A stretch of DNA of 54,608 nucleotides from Lactiplantibacillus modestisalitolerans (GTDB taxonomy: Bacteria; Bacillota; Bacilli; Lactobacillales; Lactobacillaceae). Each line of letters starts with the position of its first letter. The stretch's first letter is position 1. Under the pieces are notes generated by a model. It ran no database searches, was not told where the DNA came from, and was given only the letters and a program-made list of their open reading frames with translations. Made by a program: the position numbers and the translations under genes. Below, one piece after another: positions 18,195 to 27,427 of this stretch. The stretch is from assembly GCF_005405425.1 (NCBI RefSeq), contig NZ_BJEA01000019.1, positions 1-54,608 of the forward strand, read 5' to 3'.

Positions 18195-19475
18195 ATGAAA
18201 AAAATGATTATCCATGGCGGAAAACGACTTTCTGGGGAATTAACGATCGGTGGCGCAAAAAATAGTACCGTCGCACTGATTCCTGCTGCGATTCTAGCAG
18301 ACACTCCGGTCCAATTCGATACGGTTCCGCATATTCTTGACGTTCATAATCTCCAAATTATTCTCAAATCAATGAACGTTCATTCCACTTTTGAAAATGA
18401 TGTTTTAACAATTGATCCAACCCACATTGAAGAATCCGAACTACCTAGCCGGGCAATTAAAAGTTTACGAGCTTCCTATTACTTTATGGGGGCGCTTTTA
18501 GGGCGCTTTAACCGGGCAACGGTCACGTTCCCTGGTGGTGATAACATTGGCCCGCGGCCGATTGATCAGCATATTAAGGGGTTTAAGGCGCTTGGGGCCA
18601 ACGTTGTGGAGGAAAACGACTCGGTCTTTATTTCGACCGGTACGGAAGGCCTACACGGCGCCCGGATTTTCCTTGACGTAGTATCCGTTGGCGCGACGAT
18701 TAATATTATTTTGGCGGCGGTCAAGGCCCACGGGACAACCACCATCGAAAACGCTGCCAAGGAACCCGAAATTATTGACTTGGCGACCTTTTTGAACAAT
18801 ATGGGTGCTAAGATTCGGGGGGCCGGCACGGACGTTATCCGGATTGAAGGCGTGGATTCGTTGCGTTCCCGCGCGACCCACACGATTATTCCGGATCGCA
18901 TCGAGACCGGGACCTATTTATCGTTGGCGGCCACGGTTGGTGACGGTATTTTGCTGAAAAACGTGATTCCGGAACATATGGAGTCGTTTACGGCTAAGAT
19001 GCTGGAAATGGGCGTTGATTTACAGATTAACGAAGATAGTATTTACGTGCCGCGCTGTGGCGATTTAACGCCGGTGCGGATTAAAACGGCAACTTATCCC
19101 GGCTTCGCAACGGATTTGCAGCAACCGATGACTCCCTTATTATTACGGGCCAACGGGAACAGCGTTGTGCTGGAAACCATCTATCCGCAACGGACGCAAC
19201 ACATTGAACAGTTGCGCAAGATGGGGGCGGACATCCGACTTCAAGATAACCTCATCATTGTCGGCCACTCGTCGCACTTGCAAGGGGCGCACGTTGAAGC
19301 GGGAGAAATTCGCTCAGGCGCGGCCCTGATGATTGCTGGGCTGGCAGCCAGCGGGACGACGCAAATTACGCGGGCGGATAACATCCTCCGTGGTTATGAC
19401 CGGGTAATTGATAAACTCCACTCCCTAGGAGCGGACGTTGAAATTGCCGCTGACGAACAAGTCCCAGAAGGTTAG
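18195..19475 (+). CDS. murA: UDP-GlcNAc 1-carboxyvinyltransferase (MurA family, Cys-to-Asp)
   Basis: 426 residues, full length. Transfers enolpyruvate from PEP to UDP-GlcNAc, the first committed step of peptidoglycan synthesis. Lys22-Asn23 in GGAKNS, Arg92 in SLRASYYFMG, Asp in FATDLQQP and Arg in EIRSGAAL are conserved. The loop that normally reads PGGC reads PGGDNIGPRPID, so Asp116 replaces the Cys that fosfomycin alkylates. The context pyrG-murA-rho-rpmE matches the second MurA paralogue (MurZ/MurAB) of Bacillus, so another MurA may exist elsewhere. RBS GAGGAAAG; a -10 TATGAT lies at 18153-18158. Confidence 0.92.
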   Translation: MKKMIIHGGKRLSGELTIGGAKNSTVALIPAAILADTPVQFDTVPHILDVHNLQIILKSMNVHSTFENDVLTIDPTHIEESELPSRAIKSLRASYYFMGALLGRFNRATVTFPGGDNIGPRPIDQHIKGFKALGANVVEENDSVFISTGTEGLHGARIFLDVVSVGATINIILAAVKAHGTTTIENAAKEPEIIDLATFLNNMGAKIRGAGTDVIRIEGVDSLRSRATHTIIPDRIETGTYLSLAATVGDGILLKNVIPEHMESFTAKMLEMGVDLQINEDSIYVPRCGDLTPVRIKTATYPGFATDLQQPMTPLLLRANGNSVVLETIYPQRTQHIEQLRKMGADIRLQDNLIIVGHSSHLQGAHVEAGEIRSGAALMIAGLAASGTTQITRADNILRGYDRVIDKLHSLGADVEIAADEQVPEG

Positions 19476-19510
19476 TAACAACCGCAACCAAGTTAGAAAG
19501 AGCAGTGCTA

Positions 19511-20803
19511 ATGGAAAAGATTTTAACGATGCATGACCTTGAGCAGAAAACGCTGAAGGAAATATACGGCTTTGCTCGCGACTACAAAATTCAATATTAT
19601 TCCCAGATGAATAAGAAAGAACTCTCGTTAGCCGTGCTCCGGGCCCAAGATAAGCGACGGGGATTTGTCCAAATGGAAGGGGTTCTCGAAATTATTGGTC
19701 AGGAAGGCTACGGCTTTTTACGTCCGATTAATTACGGCCCTTCGCAGGAAGATATTTATATTTCACAGTCGCAAATCCACCGCTTTGGTCTTCGAAACGG
19801 GGATTACGTTGCTGGGCAGGCCCGGCCGCCCAAAACCAATGAGCGGTACTACGGTTTAATGCGGGTCGGAACCGTCAATGGGAAGGACCCGAACGAAGCC
19901 AAGCAACGCCCCCATTTTCCGGCTTTGACGCCGCTTTATCCGCAACGTCAGCTTAAATTATCGACAACCAGTACCATTTTGTCGACGCGGCTGATTGACA
20001 CCTTCGTACCACTGGGCTTTGGTCAGCGGGGGCTGATCGTTGCACCGCCTAAGGCTGGTAAAACGACCCTGTTGAAAAACATTGCTAACGGTATTATGAC
20101 AAATTATCCAGATGCCAAGTTAATTATGTTATTGATCGATGAGCGGCCGGAAGAAGTGACCGACCTGGAACGGTCAATCAAGGGAGAAGTGGTCAGTTCC
20201 ACCTTTGACCAGCAGCCGCAAAACCACGTGCGGGTTGCTGAGCTCGTCTTAGAACGTGCCCGCCGCTTAGTTGAAGATAAGCAGGATGTCATTATCTTAC
20301 TGGATTCAATTACGCGGTTAACGCGGGCCTATAACTTGGTCATTCCGTCAAGCGGCCGGACGCTCTCCGGTGGCCTTGACCCGACGGCCTTTTACAAGCC
20401 GAAGCGCTTCTTTGGTTCCGCGCGGAACATTGAGGAGGGCGGTAGCTTGACCATTTTGGGCACCGCCCTGGTGGATACTGGTAGTCGCATGGACGATATG
20501 ATTTATGAAGAGTTTAAGGGAACTGGAAACTCGGAGCTACAGTTATCGCGTGAACTCGCGGACCGGCGGGTCTTCCCGGCGTTAGATATTAAGCAATCCA
20601 GCACCCGGAAAGAAGAGCTACTCGTTGGGCACGCGGCGCTTGAGCCGGTTTGGCAAATTCGACGTTCGATGACCGGCAACGCGTTGGAATACACCGAACA
20701 ACTACTGCAATTTTTGAAGCATACTAAGACGAATACTGAGTTTTTACACGATTTAGCCGGTTTGAAATTTAACGGGCAAAGTTCCCGCCGGCCGCGACGT
20801 TAG
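19511..20803 (+). CDS. rho: Transcription termination factor Rho
   Basis: 430 residues. The N-terminal helical domain ([18 protein letters not shown], 10-27) and cold-shock-like RNA-binding domain ([16 protein letters not shown], 57-72) are followed by the RecA-type motor with Walker [10 protein letters not shown] (178-186), [11 protein letters not shown] and Walker [13 protein letters not shown] hexameric RNA helicase that ends transcription. The start is taken as ATG 19511; a GTG 19505 two codons earlier is in frame and neither has a strong ribosome site. It follows murA by 35 bases and probably shares its transcript. Confidence 0.95.
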   Translation: MEKILTMHDLEQKTLKEIYGFARDYKIQYYSQMNKKELSLAVLRAQDKRRGFVQMEGVLEIIGQEGYGFLRPINYGPSQEDIYISQSQIHRFGLRNGDYVAGQARPPKTNERYYGLMRVGTVNGKDPNEAKQRPHFPALTPLYPQRQLKLSTTSTILSTRLIDTFVPLGFGQRGLIVAPPKAGKTTLLKNIANGIMTNYPDAKLIMLLIDERPEEVTDLERSIKGEVVSSTFDQQPQNHVRVAELVLERARRLVEDKQDVIILLDSITRLTRAYNLVIPSSGRTLSGGLDPTAFYKPKRFFGSARNIEEGGSLTILGTALVDTGSRMDDMIYEEFKGTGNSELQLSRELADRRVFPALDIKQSSTRKEELLVGHAALEPVWQIRRSMTGNALEYTEQLLQFLKHTKTNTEFLHDLAGLKFNGQSSRRPRR

Positions 20804-20825
20804 CCCCGGTCAAACCGGATTTTGC

Positions 20826-20855
20826 TTGACGCGGACCGCGTTAGCATGCTACTAT
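20826..20855 (+). promoter_or_regulatory. rpmE2 promoter
   Basis: TTGACG (20826-20831), 18 bp, TACTAT (20850-20855) with extended TGC. No Zur-type box was found in the 70-nt leader. Confidence 0.7.
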
Positions 20856-20925
20856 GTTACTCGTTGATTAAAACAATGATAATCTCTGTTTCAGCAAATG
20901 ATTCAGGGCAAAGGAGCGAAATACA

Positions 20926-21171
20926 ATGCAAAAAGGAATTCATCCAGATTACCACCAAGTCGTATTCCAAGATTCAACGACTGGTAAGCAATTCATCTCT
21001 GGTTCAACTGCAACGTCAGCTGAAACGGTTGAATGGGAAGACGGTAACACGTACCCATTGATCCGGGTTGAAATTACTTCCGACTCACATCCATTCTACA
21101 CTGGTAAGCAAAAGTTCACCAAAGCCGATGGTGCGGTCGATCGTTTCAACAAGAAATACGGTCTCAAATAA
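20926..21171 (+). CDS. rpmE2: 50S ribosomal protein L31 type B
   Basis: 81 residues, the length of the type B (zinc-free) L31. [16 protein letters not shown] at the N-terminus, [13 protein letters not shown] and DRFNKKYG at the C-terminus are typical, and the CxxC zinc ribbon of type A is absent. AAAGGAG precedes ATG 20926. In some bacteria this form replaces the zinc-binding form under zinc limitation; here no Zur operator is seen, so it may be the only L31. It follows rho as in Bacillus. Confidence 0.95.
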   Translation: MQKGIHPDYHQVVFQDSTTGKQFISGSTATSAETVEWEDGNTYPLIRVEITSDSHPFYTGKQKFTKADGAVDRFNKKYGLK

Positions 21172-21182
21172 GTATACGAATA

Positions 21183-21214
21183 AAAGCCTTCCAGCTTGCT
21201 GGAGGGCTTTTTTT
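21183..21214 (+). terminator. rpmE2 terminator
   Basis: AAAGCCTTCCAG pairs with CTGGAGGGCTTT, loop CTTG, then a T-run. Confidence 0.9.
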
Positions 21215-21221
21215 GTATTTT

Positions 21222-21540
21222 GTGATATGTGGTGTTGGTCGGTTAAGAAGGTCATCAGTTGAACTTTCGCCAAATTTGCTGTAATTATCAAAATAAACAG
21301 GTAAGATTATGTTTAATCTAATTAAATGTAGTAAGCGTTCCGCAAAAAGCATTTTCACTGATTAATACGTACTAACAGTATTCCTATTGACAAGACGTAG
21401 AAAAGTCATCCGTGGTACTCAGTATTATGACCAGTCTAGCCAGTAGTGGGTTTCCCCGTGAGTTCAAATCGATGCCCGCAGTGTTTTCGCCAACCGGTGA
21501 CACCCGCTGCTGGCGGCAATATCAATTGCAATTGGTATAG
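21222..21540 (+). repeat. Family-C structured repeat, copy C2 (internally deleted)
   Basis: Begins TGATATGTGGTG eight bases after the rpmE2 terminator. The 5' block (TCATCAGTTGAA etc.) and right arm GGTGACACCCGCTGCTGGC are present; the left arm has decayed to GGGTTTCCCC and hairpin 1 is deleted. Confidence 0.75.
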
Positions 21541-21561
21541 CCTCTTGTGCGTTGCCTCATG

Positions 21562-21690
21562 TTAATAGCCGAAACGTGCGCCAAAAGTCAGCTGGCTCCG
21601 CTTAACCCCGTAAGTCAAACAATCCAAACCCGGGATTATTCGCCTTACGCCGTTAATGCTCACCAGCTAACCGACTTTTGGCACACTCTC
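21562..21690 (+). repeat. Family-B palindromic repeat, copy B2
   Basis: Tag TTAATAGCCGAAACGTG, arms GCCAAAAGTCAGCTGG / CCAGCTAACCGACTTTTGGC, end ACACTCTC. Same orientation and same length as B1, with scattered differences. Confidence 0.75.
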
Positions 21691-21694
21691 ATCC

Positions 21695-22360
21695 TTAGTG
21701 GTTCTTACGGTGTTGGTACCGGGAGAGAACGAAGACCAGGGTTCCCGTAGCAATAATTGCAATCAAAGTTAACAGTAAGTTGTTCCAAGGACTCGGAATG
21801 AGCAAAGTCCACCCCAACGGTATCAGGTTAGTGAAGGCCAACATTAAGCCCACCGTTACGCTAAAAATTAACGCGGTTTGCACGTAGCCGAGCCACTTCC
21901 GGTTAGGCGCCCCGTAAACGCTGTGGTGTAAAACGCGAAAAATAAGCATAATTGCCAGAACTTCAATGATGGGTACGATTACTAGTGCAATGATGTTTAA
22001 GTGCATCCCGGCAGCGGTATTGCGACTGTACAGCAATTGAAATAGCCACGTAATCCCGATGATAATACTAATAAAACTTAATTGATCACGTAATTTAGGC
22101 GTCGGTAACTGTTTAATAATTTCGTTGCTCATCGTCTGCGGATCGTTACCAAAAAAGTCAATGGCACTTTGACCGTCGGCGTTGGCGTCACGTAAATCGA
22201 GGAGCATGTTTAAAAGTTGTTGATTGAGCTGTGTTTCGTTGTAAAAAAGGCCCGCGGTTGAGAGGTATAATTGTAAGTCGTCGAAATAACGCTGGTCGTT
22301 TGCGGCTAACCGTTGTTTTAATTGGTTAATTTGGGTTAGCGTTTGCTGGTTGTTAGTCAT
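21695..22360 (-). CDS. PadR-associated membrane protein (HAAS/DUF1048-like N-terminus)
   Basis: 221 residues. The N-terminal helical part contains LRDANADGQSAIDFFGNDP (about 59-77), which resembles the signalling domain that accompanies PadR regulators; four hydrophobic segments follow (about 94-110, 121-142, 158-178, 185-211). The gene overlaps the upstream padR by 8 bases, so the pair is translationally coupled and probably functions together, perhaps sensing the membrane or an envelope stress. The exact family name is uncertain and the function unknown. Confidence 0.72.
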   Translation of the reverse strand: MTNNQQTLTQINQLKQRLAANDQRYFDDLQLYLSTAGLFYNETQLNQQLLNMLLDLRDANADGQSAIDFFGNDPQTMSNEIIKQLPTPKLRDQLSFISIIIGITWLFQLLYSRNTAAGMHLNIIALVIVPIIEVLAIMLIFRVLHHSVYGAPNRKWLGYVQTALIFSVTVGLMLAFTNLIPLGWTLLIPSPWNNLLLTLIAIIATGTLVFVLSRYQHRKNH

Positions 22361-22685
22361 TGGATTGCACCTCGGCTAGAATTTGATCAGTATGGTGTTT
22401 CAGTTGGGTCCACTGTTGCTCGAACGCGTGTAACGCGGTCAGGCCAGCGGACGTTAACGTGTAGTACTTACGGTTCGGACCATCCGGCGACGGCTTGATG
22501 ACGCTTGTAACGGCCCCGTTTTTTTCGAGCTTAGCTAGGAGCGGGTAAAGCGTGCCACCGACTAACGAGTCGAAGCCGTGTTGACGGAGGGCTTGAATGA
22601 GCTGATAGCCGTAAACCTCGCCTTGAGAAATGGTCGCTAAAACGCACCCCTCCAGGACGCCCTTAATAAGTTGGCTCTGTTTCAA
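22353..22685 (-). CDS. PadR-family transcriptional regulator
   Basis: 110 residues from the TTG start at 22685, which AAAGGTGG fits; the in-frame ATG at 22721 would add 12 residues. The winged-helix PadR domain is clear: LIKGVLEGCVLATIS, GEVYGYQLIQAL, GGTLYPLLAKLEKNG and the wing SPDGPNRKYYTLT. A short C-terminal helix for dimerisation follows. PadR proteins usually repress their own operon. The coupled membrane-protein gene downstream is its likely partner. Confidence 0.9.
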   Translation of the reverse strand: MKQSQLIKGVLEGCVLATISQGEVYGYQLIQALRQHGFDSLVGGTLYPLLAKLEKNGAVTSVIKPSPDGPNRKYYTLTSAGLTALHAFEQQWTQLKHHTDQILAEVQSND

Positions 22686-22725
22686 TAAATCGCCACCTTT
22701 CACTAGGTTGTTTAAGAACATAGTT

Positions 22726-22754
22726 AGTGTAGCATTAGTTAACTAGGTTGTAAA
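22726..22754 (-). promoter_or_regulatory. padR promoter with candidate operator
   Basis: On the minus strand TTTACA (22754-22749), 17 bp, TACACT (22731-22726). The spacer contains the perfect palindrome TAGTTAACTA (22737-22746). CTAGGTTGT occurs at 22703-22711 and 22743-22751, a direct repeat flanking the start. One of these is probably the PadR site. Confidence 0.65.
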
Positions 22755-22797
22755 GCAAACTAGTAACGCCCGTTTTGACGATTAATATTCGGAGACA

Positions 22798-22827
22798 CAC
22801 AAAAGACCGTGCCAAAAGACACGGTCT
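22798..22827 (-). terminator. Terminator of the baeRF gene
   Basis: AGACCGTG / CACGGTCT stem with an 8-nt loop; on the minus strand it is followed by TTTTGTG. Confidence 0.75.
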
Positions 22828-22837
22828 CTGCTTAGCA

Positions 22838-23983
22838 CTAGTACCGCAAAATTGCGAGTGCGCTGGTATTAGCCGGCATCCGCTCGGCTGGAATGATTCG
22901 GACTTGCCCGTTAGCGGCCATCACCACGTCGACGAGGTCGTCGATTAAGTTGTCTGGTAACGCTAGCGGCTCGGTGAGCATTACGTCGGTGGCCGGGATC
23001 GTACCGTCAACTTGAGCGTCCGCGGCCACAATTAAGGTTGAAACGCGCCCGTTTAAGGCGGGTTTAATCATATCAAACGGATCGGCGAGAGCGCGTTTTT
23101 GGCCGATCGCTTGATCGTAACGCGCAAGCAAGATGTCAGCCATATGGGTGTGCCATTGCGATTGAACCGGTGTCGTGGCCGTTAGAACGGCGGCTGGGCT
23201 TAAATTGTTGGGCGACTGGTCAATTTTGAGAACGGCCGACAGGTGGGGGTTCTGCGTTAGTTGCCGGAAAAGGGCCTGATTATGCGGTAACCCCATTAAT
23301 ATTAAGGGACGCTGCGTCCGTTTTGACCAATTGTCCATAAACTTAGCAACTTGCAGGTAGTAGTTGCGTTGATCAACGGCCCGCTCTTCGGCCTTCGCGT
23401 TGTGACCGTGATAATTAACGCCGTGGACGGGGCTGGAATTAAAGTTGAGGTCGCCACCGCGTTTTTCAGTCCCCAGGGTTCCCCGCAACGTTACCGGCGC
23501 GTCCGCCGGTAGTTCGGTGATTGCGAATTGACCGTGCCGTTGTTGGTAGAGTTGGATGCGGTCTTCACTTAAGGCGAGAAGGTCAAAGTCAAACTGATGC
23601 TGCCGGTCGGCTAGTAACGGGCGAATTGCGGGCATGCGGTTGACGATGACTTGTTCAGTCGTGGGGTACTGTAAATCAAAGGTGAAGCATTGTTCAGCGT
23701 TGACAATAATGCCGGCCTGCGCCTGAACGTGTTCTTTCCAAAAATCAGGACTACGCCGCAGGGCGGTTAATTGCTCACGGTAAGGTGTAAAGTCCGTTTG
23801 CGGAAAGTGGCGGCCCCACAGCTGTTCAGCGGTGCTAATCAGTTGCTTGAACTGTAAACGCTGCCGGTTAGCGGCTTGCAGGCCGGGAACAGTATTGACA
23901 TAGAGTGAAACGAACGGCCCGGTATCCCGTTGCTGCATCAGCGTGTTGAGGGAATGGCGCGTTTGAATTTTAATGGTTGTCAT
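22838..23983 (-). CDS. baeRF-family protein (eRF1-like, bacterial)
   Basis: 381 residues. The pattern matches bacterial proteins related to archaeal-eukaryotic release factor 1: an N-terminal PFVSLYVNT strand, LLALSEDRIQLYQ in the middle, a HGVNYHGHNAK loop followed by RPLILMGLPHN, and a C-terminal VRIIPAERMPANTSALAILRY ending like many baeRF members. These proteins are thought to act on ribosomes or nucleotides, but no activity is established for this one and no GGQ tripeptide is present. Single gene; its start ATG is next to an AT-rich divergent region shared with the sortase gene. Confidence 0.72.
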   Translation of the reverse strand: MTTIKIQTRHSLNTLMQQRDTGPFVSLYVNTVPGLQAANRQRLQFKQLISTAEQLWGRHFPQTDFTPYREQLTALRRSPDFWKEHVQAQAGIIVNAEQCFTFDLQYPTTEQVIVNRMPAIRPLLADRQHQFDFDLLALSEDRIQLYQQRHGQFAITELPADAPVTLRGTLGTEKRGGDLNFNSSPVHGVNYHGHNAKAEERAVDQRNYYLQVAKFMDNWSKRTQRPLILMGLPHNQALFRQLTQNPHLSAVLKIDQSPNNLSPAAVLTATTPVQSQWHTHMADILLARYDQAIGQKRALADPFDMIKPALNGRVSTLIVAADAQVDGTIPATDVMLTEPLALPDNLIDDLVDVVMAANGQVRIIPAERMPANTSALAILRY

Positions 23984-24169
23984 CGGGTCAACCTACTTTC
24001 TGTTTAAGATTATGGACATTATACGTGATAAATTATAAATAGTGCAAATATTATGATTTTTATAAGTGTTAATTAATTGCAAAAAGTCGAGAATCTGACT
24101 TTCTTCGGATTGGAAATTAAGGTATAGTGACTGTAGATTAACTGGAATTATTCGCTGGGAGGCGGGCGT

Positions 24170-24883
24170 GTGCAGAAGAAAAAACATTCCGGATTAAAGT
24201 GGCTTGGGCGGGGCGTCTTCGTCATTTTAGTCGCCATTTCACTGGTCCTGATTTTTAACGAGCAAATTAAAAGCTGGATGGTGAGTTCGTACGCACCAAC
24301 GGTTTCGAAAACGACGGTGAAAAAGAATAAGCAGAAGAAGACCCGGCAAGCAGATTATGATTTTTCGAAGGTTAAGTCGCTGGATTTCCAAACGGTGGCG
24401 AAGGCCCGCATTGATAAGCAGGCGGTTAACGTAGTCGGTTCAATTGCGATTCCTTCAATTGACCTGTACCTGCCAATTGGTCGCGGCGTTAGCAACGCAA
24501 CGTTAGCGTTGTCAGCGGGGACGATGAAGGCTGATCAGCAGTTAGGGACGGGCAACTATGCGTTAGCTGGGCATCACATGGTCAAGCACGGCGCGCTATT
24601 CAGTCCCCTCTACTATCGAAGTGAAGTGGGGCAGATGATTTACCTGACCGACGCCACGACGATTTACGCGTATAAGACGACGACGCGCCAGTTCATTAAA
24701 GCCACCGATGTTCAAGTGATTAACGATGTGGCTGGGAAGCGGCTAGTGACCCTGATTACGTGCGATAAAACTGGTGCGGGGCGGTTGATGATTCAGGGGA
24801 CTTACGTCCAAAAATGGGCCTTTAACCGCGCCCCGGCAACCGTTCAGAAGGCGTTTTCAAGTCATTTTAATAACAAATATTAA
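24170..24883 (+). CDS. srtA: Class A sortase
   Basis: 237 residues. One N-terminal membrane segment (about 13-29), a basic linker, and the sortase barrel with catalytic His135 in LAGHHM, Cys198 in TLITCDK and Arg205 in GAGRLMIQGTY. Anchors LPxTG proteins to peptidoglycan at the outer face of the membrane. The GTG start follows GGGAGGCGG. No LPxTG substrate gene lies nearby, which fits a housekeeping sortase. No terminator is evident before lemA. Confidence 0.93.
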   Translation: MQKKKHSGLKWLGRGVFVILVAISLVLIFNEQIKSWMVSSYAPTVSKTTVKKNKQKKTRQADYDFSKVKSLDFQTVAKARIDKQAVNVVGSIAIPSIDLYLPIGRGVSNATLALSAGTMKADQQLGTGNYALAGHHMVKHGALFSPLYYRSEVGQMIYLTDATTIYAYKTTTRQFIKATDVQVINDVAGKRLVTLITCDKTGAGRLMIQGTYVQKWAFNRAPATVQKAFSSHFNNKY

Positions 24884-24949
24884 CATTGTTACATTTTTGT
24901 AAAAGCGTATCGTTTCCAATTCGTTCACGGTACAATAAGATTAGCTAGC

Positions 24950-24969
24950 ACGTACAGTTGTTTGTACGT
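24950..24969 (+). promoter_or_regulatory. Inverted repeat in the lemA leader
   Basis: ACGTACA / TGTACGT separated by 6 bases, about 28 bp upstream of lemA and just downstream of a TACAAT (24931-24936) -10 candidate. It could be an operator or a hairpin; no regulator can be named. Confidence 0.45.
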
Positions 24970-24997
24970 CAGTCACTTACTTAGAGGAGGTTACTTA

Positions 24998-25552
24998 ATG
25001 GTTACCTTAGTTATTGTTGCGGTCGTCTTAGTGCTAATTGCCATTTACGTTGTTATTTATAACGGCCTGGTTAAAGCGCGGATGTATACGCAAGAAGCGT
25101 GGAGTCAAATTGATGTTCAATTGAAACGGCGGACGGACTTGATCCCTAATCTGGTTAACACGGTGAAGGGTTACGCGAAGCATGAAAAGAGTACGCTCGC
25201 AGAAGTTATCTCACTCCGTAATCAATTAACGGAAGTTCCGAGTTCGGATCACCAACAGGCAATGGCCGTTTCTGATCAATTAACGAATTCGTTAAAGAGC
25301 ATTTTTGCATTAGCTGAAAGTTACCCTGATTTGAAAGCCAACCAAGAATTTGGCAAGCTAATGGAAGAATTAACCAATACGGAAAACAAGATTGCCTATT
25401 CCCGGCAACTCTTTAATTCGAGTGCGGCGAGCTATAATATGAAGCTTCAACAGTTCCCATCGAACTTGATTGCCAACGTGCATCATTTTCAAGCGGCCGA
25501 ATTTTTGGCCGTACCGGAAGCTGAAAAGGCGGCACCGAATGTTTCGTTTTAG
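24998..25552 (+). CDS. lemA: LemA family protein
   Basis: 184 residues. A single N-terminal membrane segment (about 3-22) precedes the helical LemA domain: [21 protein letters not shown] (in two parts, 23-43), [18 protein letters not shown] (45-62) and [12 protein letters not shown] near 129-140. Role unclear; it is found beside htpX in many bacteria, as here, and the pair may work in membrane-protein quality control. ATG 24998 follows AGAGGAGG; an upstream in-frame ATG at 24962 has no ribosome site. It ends 17 bp before htpX. Confidence 0.92.
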   Translation: MVTLVIVAVVLVLIAIYVVIYNGLVKARMYTQEAWSQIDVQLKRRTDLIPNLVNTVKGYAKHEKSTLAEVISLRNQLTEVPSSDHQQAMAVSDQLTNSLKSIFALAESYPDLKANQEFGKLMEELTNTENKIAYSRQLFNSSAASYNMKLQQFPSNLIANVHHFQAAEFLAVPEAEKAAPNVSF

Positions 25553-25569
25553 AATCGAGGTTCTTGCCC

Positions 25570-26466
25570 ATGCTATTTGAGCAAATTGCCCGTAACAAGC
25601 GGCACACACTGTACGTGATGGCCGCTTTTGTTATGTTAGTCGCGTTAATTGGGGCCGCGGTTGGTTACGTCTTTTTTAATAGCGTTGGGGCCGGGTTGTT
25701 TATGGCTGCCATCGTAGCCGTCTGCTACATGGTCTTCATGATTAGCCAATCAACCGACGTTGTTATGAATATGAATCACGCCCGCGAACTTCATTCGGCT
25801 GACGATGACCCTGAACTTTGGCACATCGTTGAGGACATGGCACTGGTTGCCAAAGTGCCCATGCCCCGGGTCTTTATTATCGAGGATGAAAGCCCGAACG
25901 CGTTTGCTACCGGGAATAATCCGGCTCACGCGGCGGTTGCGGTCACCACTGGAATTCAAGCCCGGTTGAACCGCGAAGAAATGGAAGGTGTCATTGGTCA
26001 TGAAATGACCCATGTACGCAATTATGATATTCGGCTACAAACAATTGCGCTGGCATTAACTGCCGCCATTAGCCTGTTGGTTAACTGGGGCTTAAACGCC
26101 TTTTGGTGGGGCGGCGGTCGGCGCCGGGATGATGATCGCGAAGGCGGTAACGGGATGCAAGTGCTGATTCTGGTACTAGCAGTGCTGGTCATTGTGTTGG
26201 CGCCGCTGGCAGCGAGCTTGGTACAGCTCGCCCTTTCACGTAACCGGGAATACTTAGCGGATGCCGGAGCGGTTGAGCTGACGCGTAACCCGTTGGGCTT
26301 GATTCAGGCCCTGGAGAAAATTGACGCGAGTCAGCCAATGCAACAGGCTGATCCAAGTAGTGCGGCCCTCTACATTGCGGATCCGTTTAAGAAGCGTTCC
26401 TGGACGCACCTCTTTGCGACGCATCCGGATACGGCAGACCGAATTGCCCGGTTAAGAAAAATGTAA
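25570..26466 (+). CDS. htpX: Membrane zinc metalloprotease HtpX
   Basis: 298 residues. Two N-terminal membrane segments (about 15-57), the HEXXH site in GHEMTHVRN (about 139-147), two further membrane segments (about 158-215), and the third zinc ligand in [11 protein letters not shown]. Degrades damaged membrane proteins, with its active site in the cytoplasm. ATG 25570 gives the family N-terminus [13 protein letters not shown] 25564 is an alternative two codons earlier. Cotranscribed with lemA. No CtsR-type box was seen. Confidence 0.94.
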   Translation: MLFEQIARNKRHTLYVMAAFVMLVALIGAAVGYVFFNSVGAGLFMAAIVAVCYMVFMISQSTDVVMNMNHARELHSADDDPELWHIVEDMALVAKVPMPRVFIIEDESPNAFATGNNPAHAAVAVTTGIQARLNREEMEGVIGHEMTHVRNYDIRLQTIALALTAAISLLVNWGLNAFWWGGGRRRDDDREGGNGMQVLILVLAVLVIVLAPLAASLVQLALSRNREYLADAGAVELTRNPLGLIQALEKIDASQPMQQADPSSAALYIADPFKKRSWTHLFATHPDTADRIARLRKM

Positions 26467-26482
26467 ATAGGTAATAAAATAA

Positions 26483-26511
26483 CTGCGATTAATGTAATAT
26501 CGGATTATAAT
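26483..26511 (+). promoter_or_regulatory. Promoter upstream of the 26.5-kb gene
   Basis: CTGCGA (26483-26488), 17 bp, TATAAT (26506-26511). Confidence 0.55.
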
Positions 26512-26544
26512 AAGATTAAATAGACAGTTGAAAGAGTGAGACGG

Positions 26545-27324
26545 TTGCAACGCAGATATATTTACGCCAATTTAGAAAAACTTGATAATTTAGTCTTTGC
26601 ATACGGGATTGACCAGAGTGATTTTGTGCACGGCATTAAACGGTTGCCGGCCAACCTTGTCTCGCTCGTTGGGATTGATGATGAAGAGCACGCCGTTAAC
26701 GCTCACACCGGTCTGAACGTGATCAATGACGAAAACGAGATTCGTCGCTACCTGTTACAACGCCATGAGCTACCAGTGAAATGGTTAGACTACGACGAAG
26801 TGGGGGACCTGGACTTTTTAACCGCGACTGAAATTGCGGAATTATTGTACTTAGGCCATATGAATCGTCCAATTCGTTCGCCGTTTAACTACAAATTACG
26901 GAACCACTACGTTTTCTTGGAACAACGAAACGGCGGTATCAAGGTTTATTTTTACTATATTTCAGCGTTTAGTCACGTTCTGAGTGCGGCAATCGTGCGC
27001 CACGCGTTGGCGGCGTACCATGGTCGCCGGATGTTTATGCGTTCGCTCAAGGTACCGGTTGTCCCGGAAGCCATTTTAAAACAACTGGTCAAACTGATGC
27101 CAGACGGGCTCTTTATCTATTTTGATCAGGCGATGGTTCGCCAGCGGCAGTTACTAGTACCGGTCCATACGGAGACTATCAACGATACGATTGAAGTCTT
27201 TGATCCCAGTCGAACGGATGAACGGCGTAAGACTCACAACGTTGCGACCTTAACCCTCAATTTGTCTGCCAGTCAGTGGGGCTTACAAATCCACGATAAG
27301 CACGCGTTTGAGGACCACTTGTAA
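26545..27324 (+). CDS. Conserved hypothetical protein, 259 aa
   Basis: I do not recognise a family. The protein is soluble, without signal peptide or membrane segment. It has an N-terminal YIYANLEKLDNLVFAYGI, a DYDEVGDLDFLTATEIAELLYLGHM segment near 92-116 and a KVYFYYISAFSHVLSAAI segment. In the middle, DNA-binding or catalytic motifs are not evident. The start is uncertain: TTG 26545 suits GAAAGAGTGAG (26530-26540); GTG 26536 is in frame three codons earlier. It stands alone between htpX and murF, with its own promoter. Confidence 0.7.
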   Translation: MQRRYIYANLEKLDNLVFAYGIDQSDFVHGIKRLPANLVSLVGIDDEEHAVNAHTGLNVINDENEIRRYLLQRHELPVKWLDYDEVGDLDFLTATEIAELLYLGHMNRPIRSPFNYKLRNHYVFLEQRNGGIKVYFYYISAFSHVLSAAIVRHALAAYHGRRMFMRSLKVPVVPEAILKQLVKLMPDGLFIYFDQAMVRQRQLLVPVHTETINDTIEVFDPSRTDERRKTHNVATLTLNLSASQWGLQIHDKHAFEDHL

Positions 27325-27427
27325 GAGCTGGGCCTGAAGGGCATATTAAGAGGGGATTTGAATTTCTTCATGGGCGGGCGATACCGTCAAGTTCAACTAA
27401 TATTATAATAGTCTGATGAATACGGAT

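Noticed and set aside
20856-20925. Zur box sought in the rpmE2 leader
   Set aside because: No GTAATnATTAC-like palindrome is present, so zinc control of this L31 is not supported.
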